Position numbers and translations under genes: made by a program. Positions 55,133-64,000 of a stretch of DNA of 64,000 nucleotides are shown here, one piece after another. Position 1 is the first letter of the stretch, and each line of letters starts with the position of its first letter. The stretch comes from Oxalobacteraceae sp. CFBP 13730 (lineage in GTDB: Bacteria; Pseudomonadota; Gammaproteobacteria; Burkholderiales; Burkholderiaceae_D), in NCBI GenBank assembly GCA_014841835.1, contig JACYUQ010000003.1:310001-374000 (forward strand), written 5' to 3'. The notes beneath the pieces were generated by a model, which worked only from the letters and a program-made list of their open reading frames with translations, was not told the origin of the DNA and ran no database searches.

Positions 55133-56207
55133 CGGCCGCTCCCGCCGGCTTTTCGGACGCAGCCGGTTCCTCGGGCGCAGCCGATTCCTTTGGTACGCCA
55201 TCCGATGCGGCCTCGCCTGCCTCCTCGTCGCCATACTCAGTCTCGAAGCCGGACGCCTCCAGTCCGTTCTGGTTCAACCAGCGCACCAGCGTGGGAATCG
55301 AGCCGTGCGTGACAATCACACGCTCGGCCTCGGTGGCCTTGATGGCGCTCATCAAGCCAGGCCAGTCGGCATGGTCGGACAGCACGAAGCCGCGATCGAC
55401 GCCGCGCCGGCGGCGCGCGCCGCGCAGCAGCATCCAGCCGCTGGCGAAGGCATCGCTGTAGTCGCCGAAGCGCTTCATCCAGGTGGAGCCACTGGCAGAC
55501 GGCGGCGCGATCACCATCGCGCGGCGCAGCAGTGCCTTCTCGACCTCGGTCACCAGCACGGTTGGTGGAATGTCGACACCTTCGGCGCGGTACGCCCGGT
55601 TGAGCGGCTCGACCGACCCGTGGCAGACAATCGTGCCGATGCTCGCATCAAGCCCGGCCAGGATGCGCTGCGCCTTGCCGAACGAATACGCAAACACGAC
55701 GCTGCAACGGCCCTCATCGGCGTTCTTGCGCCACCAGGCATTGATCTCTGCCATCAGCTCGGCCTCGGGCTGCCAGCGGTAGATTGGCAAGCCGAAAGTG
55801 GATTCGGTGATGAACGTATCACAGCGCACCGGTTCGAACGGCGCGCAAGTCTTGTCCGGCTCGACCTTGTAGTCGCCCGATGCGACCCAGACTTCACCGC
55901 CAACCTCCATGCGCACCTGCGCCGAGCCCAGCACGTGGCCGGCCGGATGCAGCGAAATCTTGACGCCGTTGTGGGTGACCGACTGGCCGTATTCCATCGC
56001 ATCGACCGTGATGTCGCCCAAGCGCGACTTGAGTACGCCGATACCGGGCGCCGCAGCCAGGTAGTGGCCGTGACCGACGCGGGCATGGTCGCCATGCGCG
56101 TGCGTGATCACGGCGCGCGGCACCGGACGCCATGGATCGATATAGAAATCACCCGGTACGCAGTACAGGCCCTCCTTGCGGACAACGACCATGTCTCCCA
56201 TGGCCAT
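55125..56207 (-). CDS. Ligase-associated MBL-fold exonuclease
   Basis: This metallo-beta-lactamase/beta-CASP protein of 360 residues has the metal motif THAHGDHARVGHG at about residues 35-45, the ESTFGLP element and HADWPGLMSAI late in the chain. The SNM1/CPSF-type family members in this cluster are 5'-3' DNA exonucleases/endonucleases. The C-terminal about 40 residues are Ala/Glu-rich and probably disordered. recQ ends two bases before its start, and its end overlaps the ligase start, so all three are co-translated. Confidence 0.93.
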   Translation of the reverse strand: MAMGDMVVVRKEGLYCVPGDFYIDPWRPVPRAVITHAHGDHARVGHGHYLAAAPGIGVLKSRLGDITVDAMEYGQSVTHNGVKISLHPAGHVLGSAQVRMEVGGEVWVASGDYKVEPDKTCAPFEPVRCDTFITESTFGLPIYRWQPEAELMAEINAWWRKNADEGRCSVVFAYSFGKAQRILAGLDASIGTIVCHGSVEPLNRAYRAEGVDIPPTVLVTEVEKALLRRAMVIAPPSASGSTWMKRFGDYSDAFASGWMLLRGARRRRGVDRGFVLSDHADWPGLMSAIKATEAERVIVTHGSIPTLVRWLNQNGLEASGFETEYGDEEAGEAASDGVPKESAAPEEPAASEKPAGAADA

Positions 56208-56209
56208 CC

Positions 56210-57916
56210 TTACGCCGGGGTGAGGAAGTCGACCATGAAGGTCCGGCTTTCTCCGTCGGCAAAATCGAGCGTGATCTGGTCGCCGGCAATGGCAGTGACG
56301 GCACCTTCGCCATACTTGGCCGAACAGGCGCGCGCGCCGACGATGAACTTGGGCGCCGGTGCTACGGCGACCGGCTCATGGTCGAACTCGTCGTCACGGA
56401 TCTCGATGCCTTCGGTCAGTGACAGCTCGGGTGGATTGAGGCAGTTGTCGCACTTGCAGCAGTGTTGAAAGCCTGCCACTTTGTCGTCGAAATAGTCGAG
56501 GATCAGTTTCCAGCGGCAATAACCGCTGACGGCGTAGCCCACCATCTGTTCAAGCGCGTGCTTGTCGTGTTCCTGCTTCTGGATGTAGATTGCGGCCAGC
56601 TTGTCGAAAATGCCGGGCTTCGGCTCGGCGCTGGCGGCAGTGTATTCGAGCTTGCGGTTCTGGCGAATCAGCTTGGCATCCTTGAGCAGCTTGATGCAGA
56701 CCTTGATGCTCGATTCGGCCAGATCTTCCAGCGCTTCTTCCAGGCGCGCCGGGGTGACCGGACCCGTATCGCCCAGCCCGCGCACGGTACAGTGCACCAG
56801 TTGCAGCTCCTGCGCGCACGGGTAATGCTTCATCAGGAAGAACTGCTGCAGGCGCTTGTCGTCGCGCAGGTACAGTAACGTGCAGGTAGCGTCCAGTCCG
56901 TCGCGCCCGGCGCGGCCGGACTCCTGGTAATACGATTCGAGATTCGGCGGAATTTGCAGGTGAATGACGAAGCGCGTATCGCACTTGTCGATGCCCATGC
57001 CGAATGCGTTGGTGGCGACCATCACGCGGCGCTCGCCGTCCATGAACAGGTCCTGGTTCTGCTTGCGTTCTGCGGCGGGCAGTTTACCGTGGTAGATGGT
57101 GACCGATTCCCCGGCCGCTTCCAGCACGCCCAGCATCTCTTCGGCTGCCTTGACGGTGGCCGCGTAGACGATGCCGACGCCTTCGGACGCCTGCACCAGG
57201 CGCAGCGCGGCCTGGTATTTTTCTGCGGCACTGGTCACCTGCTGCACCGCGTAATGCAGGTTCGGGCGGTACACGCCGGTATTGATGACATTGAGCTTGC
57301 GACCCAACTGCTTGTTGATGTCGGCAATGACTTCATCGGTCGCTGTGGCTGTGAGTGCCAGCACCGGCGGACGGCCGATCGCTTCGATGGCCCCGCCCAG
57401 ACCAATATAGGCCGGGCGGAAATCATGCCCCCACTGCGAAATGCAGTGCGCCTCGTCGATGACAACGATATCGAGCTTGACCTTTTGCAGCGTCGCGATG
57501 AACTCGGGCGAGACCATGCGTTCGGGCGTGCAGAACACGATTTCGCAGGTTTCCTGTTCGATGGCCGCGATCGCCGCATGTTCTTCTTCGGCGTTCAGAC
57601 AGCTGTTGACCTGCACCGCGCGCACGCCCAGTTCCTCGAGTTTCTCGAGCTGGTCCTTCATCAGCGAAATCAGCGGCGAGACAACAACCGTGATCCCTTC
57701 GAGCATCTTGGCCGGAATCTGGTAGCACAGCGATTTACCGCCACCCGTGGGCATGATGGCCAGCGTGTCCTTGCCGTCAAGGACGCTGTCGATCACGCGT
57801 TGCTGGCCATCGCGCAGCTTGGCGATGCCGAAGACACCGTCAAGAAGGCGCTGGATGGAGTGGCGACGTACGGCCATCAGGCCGCGGTGCATCAGGGTGG
57901 GGTCGTGTCGTGTCAT
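56210..57916 (-). CDS. recQ: RecQ-family DNA helicase with a UvrD/PcrA-like C-terminal domain
   Basis: This helicase has 568 residues. Motif 0 is [14 protein letters not shown], motif [13 protein letters not shown], motif [17 protein letters not shown] and motif [12 protein letters not shown]. The RQC zinc-binding cysteines are in the [11 protein letters not shown] ... CCKCDNC segment at about 480-510. The HRDC domain of E. coli RecQ is missing. The last about 42 residues ([20 protein letters not shown] and following) look like the small Tudor-like domain at the C terminus of UvrD/PcrA. It heads the five-gene repair operon; no SOS box was seen upstream. Confidence 0.93.
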   Translation of the reverse strand: MTRHDPTLMHRGLMAVRRHSIQRLLDGVFGIAKLRDGQQRVIDSVLDGKDTLAIMPTGGGKSLCYQIPAKMLEGITVVVSPLISLMKDQLEKLEELGVRAVQVNSCLNAEEEHAAIAAIEQETCEIVFCTPERMVSPEFIATLQKVKLDIVVIDEAHCISQWGHDFRPAYIGLGGAIEAIGRPPVLALTATATDEVIADINKQLGRKLNVINTGVYRPNLHYAVQQVTSAAEKYQAALRLVQASEGVGIVYAATVKAAEEMLGVLEAAGESVTIYHGKLPAAERKQNQDLFMDGERRVMVATNAFGMGIDKCDTRFVIHLQIPPNLESYYQESGRAGRDGLDATCTLLYLRDDKRLQQFFLMKHYPCAQELQLVHCTVRGLGDTGPVTPARLEEALEDLAESSIKVCIKLLKDAKLIRQNRKLEYTAASAEPKPGIFDKLAAIYIQKQEHDKHALEQMVGYAVSGYCRWKLILDYFDDKVAGFQHCCKCDNCLNPPELSLTEGIEIRDDEFDHEPVAVAPAPKFIVGARACSAKYGEGAVTAIAGDQITLDFADGESRTFMVDFLTPA

Positions 57917-58151
57917 GGTGATATCGACTGTAGGTTGACCGTCCCCACTCGACTATAGGACGCCACCTACTTCGGGCGTAGGAGCGTCACCTCCCAAAAA
58001 TATTGTCGATTAGATCTCAATTGTGCGACACAAATTCGCAGGAAGGTTTAGTCCTACAGCACGACGGAGTATTTACCGATGCCCAGGGCCGAAATGGCGA
58101 CATAAGATGTGATCCACATTCACAGCATTGCCACCACCCAGGAGATTCATC

Positions 58152-58268
58152 ATGCGCCGCCACCCAATGACATGGACTGCCGTCCATCTGGCCCTCGTCA
58201 GCGCTGCCACCTGGTTCTTGCTGGAATCGGGCGCCCTCGCCTCGACCGTGCTGTTCTCGCTGCACTAA
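58152..58268 (+). CDS. Putative 38-residue membrane peptide
   Basis: This short frame starts MRRHPMTWTAVHLALV and has one hydrophobic helix (about 9-25, with LVSAATWFLLE). A CCAGGAG ribosome-binding site lies seven bases before the ATG. It is on the opposite strand to both neighbours, recQ and ahpF. No family is recognised. Support is the ribosome-binding site, the helix and the position in an otherwise empty gap. Conservation in relatives is needed to confirm it. Confidence 0.5.
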   Translation: MRRHPMTWTAVHLALVSAATWFLLESGALASTVLFSLH

Positions 58269-58269
58269 A

Positions 58270-58305
58270 TAAAAAACGCCATCTTCCACTGGGAAGACGG
58301 CGTTC
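58270..58305. terminator. Bidirectional terminator between the small ORF and ahpF
   Basis: AACGCCATCTTCC pairs with GGAAGACGGCGTT with one mismatch. On the minus strand it is followed by six T. It can end the ahpF transcript, and possibly also the short plus-strand transcript. Confidence 0.75.
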
Positions 58306-58377
58306 ATTGTCATTGCGAGCAAGCCTGTCGGCTCGCTCCAATTGTTTCCAGGGCAGGCCTTTCGGCCTGCCCTCACA

Positions 58378-59952
58378 TCATGCAGCTTTCTGCTCTTCTT
58401 CTTCCAGTTCCACCGGCTGGCGGATCAGGTAGTCAAAAGCTGCCAGAGATGCTTTCGCACCCTCACCCACTGCAATCACGATCTGCTTGAACGGCACTGT
58501 CGTCACGTCGCCTGCGGCAAACACGCCCGGCATCGAGGTGTGGCCACGGGCATCGATTTCGATTTCGCCGTGCGCCGACAGATCGATCGAACCCTTCAGG
58601 AATTCGGAATTCGGGATCAGGCCGATCTGCACGAACACGCCTTCCAGGTCGATCCGGTGGATTGCGCCGGTATTGCGATCCTTGTAGCTCAGGCCGTTGA
58701 CGATCTTGCCGTCACCGTGGATTTCGGTGGTCTGTGCCGATTTGAGCACCTTCACGTTTGGCAGCGACATCAGCTTGCGCTGCAGGACCGCATCGGCGCG
58801 CAGTTCATTACCGAATTCGATCAGCGTGACTTCCTTGACCAGGCCGGCCAGGTCGATCGCCGCTTCCACGCCCGAGTTACCGCCACCGATCACCGACACG
58901 CGCTTGCCCTTGAACAGCGGGCCATCGCAGTGCGGGCAGTACGCCACGCCGTGGTTTTTGTACTCTTTTTCGCCCGGCACATTGATTTCGCGCCAGCGGG
59001 CGCCCGTCGCAATGATCACCGACTTCGATTTCAGGACCGCACCACTCTCGGTGTGGACTTCGATCAGGCTGCCGCCCACCACCTTGCTGGCGCGCTGCGT
59101 GTTCATGATATCGACGTCGTAATCCTTGACGTGCTCTTCCAGCGCGACGGCGAATTTCGGGCCATCGGTTGCCTTGAGCGACACATAGTTCTCGATCGCC
59201 AGCGTATCGAGCACCTGACCACCGAAACGATCGGCCAGCACCCCGGTACGGATACCCTTGCGGGCAGCATAGATTGCTGCAGCTGCGCCGGCAGGGCCAC
59301 CGCCGACGATCAGCACGTCAAAGGCTTCTTTCTCGCTCAGTGCGGCCGCTTTTTTCGCGCCGCCGTTCACGTCGATCTTCGACAGGATCTCTTCGACGCT
59401 GGTACGGCCCTGGCCGAAATGCTGGCCATTCAGGAACATCATCGGCACAGCAAGGATCTGCTTGCTTTCAACTTCCTGCTTGAAGACACCGCCATCGATC
59501 GTCACGACCTTGATGCGCGGGTTAATCACCGACATCGTGTTCAGTGCCTGCACGACTTCCGGGCAGTTGTGGCACGACAGCGAGATGTAGGTTTCAAAGA
59601 CATAGTCACCATCCAGGGCAGCGATCTGGTCGATGACCGCCTGCTCCAGCTTGATGGTGTGGCCGCCCACGTGCAGCAGTGCCAGCACGAGGGAGGTAAA
59701 TTCATGGCCCAGCGGGATACCGGCGAAACGCACGCCGACATCGGTGCCGACGCGGTTGATCGCGAACGACGGGGTGCGCTCATTGGCTTCCTGGCGCACG
59801 GTGATCTTGTTGCTCAGCTCTGCGATTTCACGCAGCAGCTCGTCCATTTCGCGCGCTTTCGGCGAATCATCCAAGGATGCAACCAGCTCGATCGGCTGCA
59901 CCACTTTTTCCAGATAGGCTTGCAACTGTTTCTTGAGGGTCGCGTCAAGCAT
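58378..59952 (-). CDS. ahpF: Alkyl hydroperoxide reductase subunit F
   Basis: This flavin disulfide reductase of 524 residues passes electrons from NADH to AhpC. The N-terminal double thioredoxin-fold domain (1-200) has the CxxC in [10 protein letters not shown]. The FAD motif is [10 protein letters not shown]. The redox-active [12 protein letters not shown] motif and the NAD motif [10 protein letters not shown] follow. All catalytic cysteines are present. It follows ahpC on the minus strand, but a hairpin between the two genes suggests partial termination and so less AhpF than AhpC. Confidence 0.97.
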   Translation of the reverse strand: MLDATLKKQLQAYLEKVVQPIELVASLDDSPKAREMDELLREIAELSNKITVRQEANERTPSFAINRVGTDVGVRFAGIPLGHEFTSLVLALLHVGGHTIKLEQAVIDQIAALDGDYVFETYISLSCHNCPEVVQALNTMSVINPRIKVVTIDGGVFKQEVESKQILAVPMMFLNGQHFGQGRTSVEEILSKIDVNGGAKKAAALSEKEAFDVLIVGGGPAGAAAAIYAARKGIRTGVLADRFGGQVLDTLAIENYVSLKATDGPKFAVALEEHVKDYDVDIMNTQRASKVVGGSLIEVHTESGAVLKSKSVIIATGARWREINVPGEKEYKNHGVAYCPHCDGPLFKGKRVSVIGGGNSGVEAAIDLAGLVKEVTLIEFGNELRADAVLQRKLMSLPNVKVLKSAQTTEIHGDGKIVNGLSYKDRNTGAIHRIDLEGVFVQIGLIPNSEFLKGSIDLSAHGEIEIDARGHTSMPGVFAAGDVTTVPFKQIVIAVGEGAKASLAAFDYLIRQPVELEEEEQKAA

Positions 59953-60001
59953 GATGGTTTCCTTAAACTCTTTGAATCAATAAATGGAGGGCGATAAAAG
60001 C

Positions 60002-60025
60002 ACCGGGCCGCCGCAGCGGCCCGGT
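60002..60025 (-). terminator. Hairpin between ahpC and ahpF
   Basis: ACCGGGCCGC and GCGGCCCGGT form a perfect ten-base stem with a CGCA-type loop. On the minus strand it is followed by GCTTTTATCG. It lies 28 bases after the ahpC stop and probably acts as a leaky terminator. Confidence 0.7.
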
Positions 60026-60052
60026 CAGTGGGCTACCAGACTACCGCGTTAC

Positions 60053-60616
60053 TTAGATCTTGCCGACCAGGTCCAGCGATGGGGTCAGGGTCTCGGCGCC
60101 TTCGGTCCACTTGGCCGGGCAGACTTCGCCTGGGTGAGCGGCGACGTACTGGGCAGCTTTGACTTTGCGCATCAGTTCCGATGCATCGCGGCCGATGCCG
60201 TTGTCATGCACTTCCATGACCTTGATCTGGCCTTCTGGATTGATGACGAAGGTACCGCGCAGTGCCATGCCTTCTTCTTCGATCATGACTTCAAAGTTGC
60301 GCGACAGGGTGCCGGTCGGGTCGCCGATCAGCGGGTAGTTCACTTTCTTGATCGCGTCCGAGGTGTCGTGCCATGCCTTGTGAGCGAAGTGGCTGTCGGT
60401 CGAGACGCCGTACACGTTCACGCCCAGCTTTTCGAATTCAGGCTGGAACGAGGCCAGATCTTCCAGTTCGGTTGGGCAGACGAAGGTGAAGTCGGCCGGG
60501 TAGAACATCACCACCGACCAGGTGCCCTTGAAGTTTTCTTCGGTCAGGTCGATGAATTTGCCATTCGCGTAGGCGGTGGCTTTGAACGGTTTGATCTGGG
60601 TATTGATAAGGGACAT
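60053..60616 (-). CDS. ahpC: Alkyl hydroperoxide reductase subunit C (peroxiredoxin)
   Basis: This typical 2-Cys peroxiredoxin has 187 residues. The peroxidatic cysteine is in [13 protein letters not shown] and the resolving cysteine in [10 protein letters not shown]. The GTLS motif (PTGTLSRNF) and the C-terminal helix are of the oxidation-sensitive type. AhpF regenerates it. Length equals E. coli AhpC. CAGGAGAATAC precedes the ATG. A pair of direct repeats lies upstream. Confidence 0.97.
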   Translation of the reverse strand: MSLINTQIKPFKATAYANGKFIDLTEENFKGTWSVVMFYPADFTFVCPTELEDLASFQPEFEKLGVNVYGVSTDSHFAHKAWHDTSDAIKKVNYPLIGDPTGTLSRNFEVMIEEEGMALRGTFVINPEGQIKVMEVHDNGIGRDASELMRKVKAAQYVAAHPGEVCPAKWTEGAETLTPSLDLVGKI

Positions 60617-60686
60617 GTATTCTCCTGATTTGTGGTGGATGAAACGTATGACAAGCAGTGTACCGCTCAGCTCATCTTTTGGGAAA

Positions 60687-60714
60687 TTGATTGATTGGAT
60701 ACTGTTGATTGATT
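60687..60714 (-). promoter_or_regulatory. Direct repeats upstream of ahpC
   Basis: TTGATTGATT occurs at 60687-60696 and again at 60705-60714, 18 bases apart. It lies 71-98 bases before the ahpC start codon and may be part of the promoter or a regulator site. It does not fit the OxyR ATAG-N7-CTAT spacing. Confidence 0.35.
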
Positions 60715-60763
60715 TTGGCTATCACGCAGGCGACAGCATGCCGGCTTGACAGCGACTATGCCG

Positions 60764-61966
60764 TCAAGCACAGATCGGCACGGCCGCGCACGGCAGCATC
60801 AGGCTGAAGGTCGAGCCTTCACCTGGATTGCTCATTACGCGCAACTCGCCGCTGTGCGAGATCGCCAGCTGGCGCGAAATGTACAGGCCCAGCCCCAGCC
60901 CCTTCGGTTCGCCATTGCGGACGCCGCGCTCGAAGGGCTCGAAGATGCGTTCCAGGTCGGCTGGTGCGATGCCCTTGCCGCTGTCGCGCACGTCGATGCG
61001 CACACACTCACCCACCTGCTCGACACTGACTTCCACCGGCTGGCCGCCGCCATAGCGCAGCGCATTGGTAAGCAGGTTGACAATTACCTGCTCGACGCGA
61101 AACTCGTCCCAGCAGCCGCTCACCGGCTCATGCGGCAGCAATGTCAGCGAGCTACCGGTCGTGGCCGCCTGCAGCGACAGGTCGCTGACGACGCGCTCCA
61201 GCAGCGTCATCAACTGCACCTGCGTCGGCCGGATCGACAGTTTGCCGCTGCGCATGCGCGAGACGTCCAGCATGTCGTCGATCAGGCGGATCATCGACTT
61301 GATCTGGCGCTCGTCGCGCTGGACCATCGCTTCCATCTGCTGCGGCGCGAACGCGGCCGCATTGCCGCGCTTGATCTGCAGGCTGCGCATCTGGGTCTCG
61401 AGGAACAGCGTATTGAGCGGCGTGCGCAGCTCGTGCGCGACGAGCGACATGAATTCGTCACGCATCTTCAGCGAACGCTGCAGCTCCTGCTGGGTTTGGT
61501 TCAGCTCGCGCAGCAGCGTCTCTTGTTCTTGCCGACTGCGCTCGAGCGCCAGCATCTGGCGCCGGGTTTCACGGCGCTGCTGGTCGAGCGCGACGAACAC
61601 GGCGACCTTGCTGCGCACCGCGCCCGGATCGATCGGTTTGTAGAGAAAGTCGACCGCGCCGTTTTCATACCCCTTGAAGGCGTAGTCCAGCTCGCGCCCG
61701 GCCGCCGAGACAAAGACGATCGGGATATGGCGTGTGCGCGACGTCGAGCGCATCACCTCGGCCAGTTCGAAGCCGTTCATACCCGGCATCTGCACATCGA
61801 GGATGGCCAGCGCGAATTCGTGCTCAAGCAACAAAGCCAGCGCGGCATCACCGGAATTGGCCTGGTGAATCACGCGCTGGTCGTGGCGCAGCAGCGCCTC
61901 GAGCGCCTGCAGGTTCTCGGGCAAGTCATCGACAATCAGGATTTTGCTTAATTCATGGGCGCTCAT
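60764..61966 (-). CDS. Response regulator-histidine kinase hybrid (REC-HisKA-HATPase)
   Basis: This soluble kinase of 400 residues has a receiver domain at its N terminus (about 5-125, phospho-acceptor Asp in LAILDVQMPGMNG). A coiled coil follows (about 130-175). The HisKA has the phospho-acceptor in MSLVAHELRTPLNT. The HATPase has NLLTNALRYG, VRDSGKGIAP and GLGLGLYISRQ. There is no membrane segment. The receiver is placed first, so another kinase probably drives it. The ATG at 61966 overlaps the cheB stop codon by four bases, so it is coupled to cheB and cheR. Confidence 0.93.
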   Translation of the reverse strand: MSAHELSKILIVDDLPENLQALEALLRHDQRVIHQANSGDAALALLLEHEFALAILDVQMPGMNGFELAEVMRSTSRTRHIPIVFVSAAGRELDYAFKGYENGAVDFLYKPIDPGAVRSKVAVFVALDQQRRETRRQMLALERSRQEQETLLRELNQTQQELQRSLKMRDEFMSLVAHELRTPLNTLFLETQMRSLQIKRGNAAAFAPQQMEAMVQRDERQIKSMIRLIDDMLDVSRMRSGKLSIRPTQVQLMTLLERVVSDLSLQAATTGSSLTLLPHEPVSGCWDEFRVEQVIVNLLTNALRYGGGQPVEVSVEQVGECVRIDVRDSGKGIAPADLERIFEPFERGVRNGEPKGLGLGLYISRQLAISHSGELRVMSNPGEGSTFSLMLPCAAVPICA

Positions 61967-62568
61967 GGGGTCTCCAACAGGGGCAGCGCGGCGCGGATCG
62001 CAGCCAGCGGCAGCACCAGGTGTGGTGCGCAACGCCGGATGGCTTCTCTCGGCATCGTACTGGCGTGCGCTTCTTCAGGATCCTGGACAATGGTCAGGCC
62101 GCCGTGTTCGCGGATACTGCACATCCCTTCGGCGCCATCAAAGTTGGCGCCGGTCAATAGTATACCTGTCATTGCCGGGCCATACACGCTGGCGGTCGAT
62201 TCCATCAGGACATCAATCGACGGCCGGGCGTACTGGACAGGCGCTTCGCAACTGAGCGAAAAGCTGCGATCCTGCTCGATCGACAGATGGTACCCCGAGC
62301 CGGCAAAATACACGACGCCCGGCTCGATCGGCGCCTTGTCGCGCGCTTCGCGCACCGGGAGCATCACGCGCGCATCGAACAGCTCGGCCAGCCGGCTTTC
62401 ACGGTCGCCCGGCACATGCAGGATGCAGACCACGGCCGGCGTATAGCCCGGCTGCAGCGACGGCAGTAAGCTCAGCAGCGCATCGACGCCGCCGGCCGAA
62501 CCGCCGATCAGGACCAGCTCGATATGCCGCTTGCCCAGTGCCGCCGCCACTTGCTCGTTCAGGCTCAT
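61963..62568 (-). CDS. CheB-type methylesterase, no receiver domain
   Basis: This stand-alone methylesterase domain has 201 residues. The catalytic triad is seen as Ser in GGSAGGVDALL, His in LHVPGDRES and Asp in TGANFDGAEG. The regulatory receiver domain of chemotaxis CheB is missing, so activity is not controlled by direct phosphorylation. ATG 62568 (MSLNEQ) lies inside the cheR end, an overlap of four bases. With the CheR gene it makes a methylation/demethylation pair. Confidence 0.92.
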   Translation of the reverse strand: MSLNEQVAAALGKRHIELVLIGGSAGGVDALLSLLPSLQPGYTPAVVCILHVPGDRESRLAELFDARVMLPVREARDKAPIEPGVVYFAGSGYHLSIEQDRSFSLSCEAPVQYARPSIDVLMESTASVYGPAMTGILLTGANFDGAEGMCSIREHGGLTIVQDPEEAHASTMPREAIRRCAPHLVLPLAAIRAALPLLETP

Positions 62569-63395
62569 GGCGCGGCCTTGCGATACACCCGTTCCCGCCG
62601 CGCCAGCGGCTCGAAGCGACCGGAATAGCTGGAAAAGTCGATGCTTTCCTTGCTGCCCAGGCCCAGAAAGCCCCGGTGACACAGCGATTCATGGAACAGC
62701 CCGAATACGCGGTCCTGCAGCGTGCGGTTGAAGTAGATCAGTACGTTGCGGCAGCTGACAAAGTGCGTTTCCGAGAACACGGTGTCGGTCGACAGGCTGT
62801 GGTCGGCAAAGGTCACGTTCTCGATCAGGCTGCGCTCGAACAGTGCGCCGCCGTAGGCCGCGGTGTAATAGTCCGAGAACGCGGCCTTGCCGCCCGATTT
62901 CTGGTAATTCTCGGTGTACAGGCGCATGCGGTCGATCGGGTACACGCCGCGCCGCGCCGTCTCGAGCGACTTCGGATTGATGTCGGTCGCGTAGATGATG
63001 CTACGTTCGAGCAGCCCCTCTTCTTTCAGCAGGATCGCCAGCGAATAAACTTCTTCGCCCGTGCTGCAGCCGGCCACCCAGATCTTGAGCGACGGATAGG
63101 TCTTGAGGAACGGCGCCACCTGCTCGCGCACCGCCCTGAAGTAGTCCGGATCGCGGAACATCTCGGTGACGGGGATCGTCAGGTATTGCAGCAGCTGGGC
63201 AAAGCCGTTCGGATCGTGCAGCACGCGCGACTGCAGCTCCGAGACGGTATTGCACCCCATCTCGCGCATGGCCACCAGCACGCGGCGCTTTTGCGACGCG
63301 CCGGTGTAGTTGCGGAAGTCATAGTTGTATTTCAGGTAGACGGCTTCGACGAGCATCCGCAGCTCGATGTCGAAGTCGCTCGGCGTATGGCTCAA
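62565..63395 (-). CDS. CheR-type protein methyltransferase
   Basis: This SAM-dependent glutamate methyltransferase has 276 residues. The N-terminal CheR helical domain (about 1-70) is followed by the SAM domain with [15 protein letters not shown] and [13 protein letters not shown] later segment, [20 protein letters not shown], is typical. The protein should methylate receptor glutamates or other signalling proteins. It overlaps the downstream cheB by four bases and the upstream kinase end by four bases. Confidence 0.94.
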   Translation of the reverse strand: MSHTPSDFDIELRMLVEAVYLKYNYDFRNYTGASQKRRVLVAMREMGCNTVSELQSRVLHDPNGFAQLLQYLTIPVTEMFRDPDYFRAVREQVAPFLKTYPSLKIWVAGCSTGEEVYSLAILLKEEGLLERSIIYATDINPKSLETARRGVYPIDRMRLYTENYQKSGGKAAFSDYYTAAYGGALFERSLIENVTFADHSLSTDTVFSETHFVSCRNVLIYFNRTLQDRVFGLFHESLCHRGFLGLGSKESIDFSSYSGRFEPLARRERVYRKAAP

Positions 63396-64000
63396 ATGCG
63401 CTCCAGGGTCGGCATCCAGACCCGCAACAGGGAGTACAGGCGGGACAGGTCAATCGGCTTGGCCAGATAATCGTTGGCGCCGGCGGCCAGGCATTGTTCC
63501 TGGTCGTCCTTCATCGCCTTGGCCGTGATGGCGATGATCGGGAGGCGGTCGAAGCGGCCGTCGGCGCGGATGCGGCGCGTCGCTTCCATGCCGTCCATCC
63601 CCGGCATCATGATGTCCATCAGCACCAGGTCGATACCCGGCACTTCATCGAGTTTTGCAATCGCTTCGAAGCCATTGCGGCCCACTTCGACCTTCGCGCC
63701 GCGCTGCTCGAGCGCCGCAGTCAGTGCGAACACATTGCGCACGTCGTCGTCCACCAGCAGGATCGTGCGGCCTTCGAACACGCGATCGCGCCCGCGCACG
63801 GCCTTGAGCATGCTCTGGCGCTCGGTCGACAGTTCTGATTCGACCTTGTGCAGGAACAGCGTGACTTCGTCGAGCAGGCGCTCGGGCGAACGGGCGCCCT
63901 TGATGATGATCGAGCGCGAGTAGCGCAGCAGCTGCGCTTCTTCGTCGCGGGTCAGGTTGCGGCCCGTGTAGACGATCACGGGCGGGAACGAGCACAGCTC
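63392..64000 (-). CDS. C-terminal part of a hybrid histidine kinase, 5' end outside window
   Basis: This part covers 202 residues and stays open to the window edge. The first visible residues ([28 protein letters not shown] region) form the end of one receiver domain, with the conserved lysine as [14 protein letters not shown] coiled linker leads to a complete receiver (about 70-195) with the phospho-acceptor Asp in [13 protein letters not shown]. This tandem-receiver tail is typical of very large hybrid kinases with HAMP and GAF domains. It heads the cheR-cheB-kinase group. Confidence 0.9.
   Translation of the reverse strand, partial: ELCSFPPVIVYTGRNLTRDEEAQLLRYSRSIIIKGARSPERLLDEVTLFLHKVESELSTERQSMLKAVRGRDRVFEGRTILLVDDDVRNVFALTAALEQRGAKVEVGRNGFEAIAKLDEVPGIDLVLMDIMMPGMDGMEATRRIRADGRFDRLPIIAITAKAMKDDQEQCLAAGANDYLAKPIDLSRLYSLLRVWMPTLERI

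Noticed and set aside
58017-58376. A minus-strand frame of about 119 codons downstream of ahpF
   Set aside because: It reads through the terminator hairpin at 58270-58305 and has no family features; it overlaps the better supported short plus-strand frame.

Overview
The window looks like a chromosome segment of a GC-rich betaproteobacterium of the order Burkholderiales, most likely family Oxalobacteraceae (Massilia, Duganella or Janthinobacterium type). This is an inference from three things: the housekeeping gene order (rpsF-priB-rpsR-rplI-dnaB; leuC-ecn-leuD-leuB-asd-fimV-truA-trpF-trpB-trpA-accD-folC-dedD-cvpA-purF; bcp-phoH), the protein sequences, and the wealth of hybrid histidine kinases. 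Most of the window is core genome. There is no phage, integron, CRISPR array or intact insertion sequence.

Layout. 1-9044 is a signalling block: the end of a response regulator, two convergent hybrid histidine kinases, a PAS-type chemoreceptor and an overlapping HD-GYP protein. tRNA-Pro(GGG) follows. 9281-14488 holds an LplT-PlsC lipid-remodelling fusion, hom, alaA and a small Mth938-fold protein. 14668-17218 is a PrxQ peroxiredoxin and a PIN-PhoH ATPase. 17433-19091 is a Pit phosphate transporter with its DUF47 partner. 19205-22265 is the replication and ribosome cluster. 22488-24299 holds a small secreted peptide, lexA with a clear SOS box, and a Sel1-repeat protein. 24450-43571 is a long minus-strand biosynthetic block (sulfur amino acid, purine, folate, fatty acid, tryptophan, lysine/threonine and leucine genes, plus fimV and truA). 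It is interrupted between accD and trpA by about 1 kb of low-GC DNA with REP-like repeats around a small membrane-protein gene. 43842-46633 is a cheZ-cheA pair. 47019-49488 holds a universal stress protein, a NarL/FixJ-type regulator and an FNR paralogue. 50395-57916 is a five-gene, tightly overlapping DNA-repair operon (recQ, MBL exonuclease, ATP-dependent ligase, Lhr-type helicase, metallophosphoesterase). 58378-60616 is ahpF and ahpC. 60764-64000 is a CheR/CheB/hybrid-kinase cluster cut by the window end.

How the parts work together. The DNA-repair operon probably acts as one strand-break repair unit, with its five cistrons translationally coupled. The FNR paralogue keeps the FNR recognition-helix residues but has lost two of the four iron-sulfur ligands. 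A TTGA-N6-TCAA site lies upstream of the nearby stress-protein gene, so a small local regulon is plausible. The two ends of the window are rich in histidine kinases and chemotaxis-type enzymes, which suggests heavy use of phosphorelay and c-di-GMP signalling. The most unusual items are the REP-like repeat cassette between accD and trpA, the RecQ variant that has a UvrD/PcrA-like C-terminal domain in place of HRDC, and the FNR paralogue. None of these is proven to be a new system from sequence alone.
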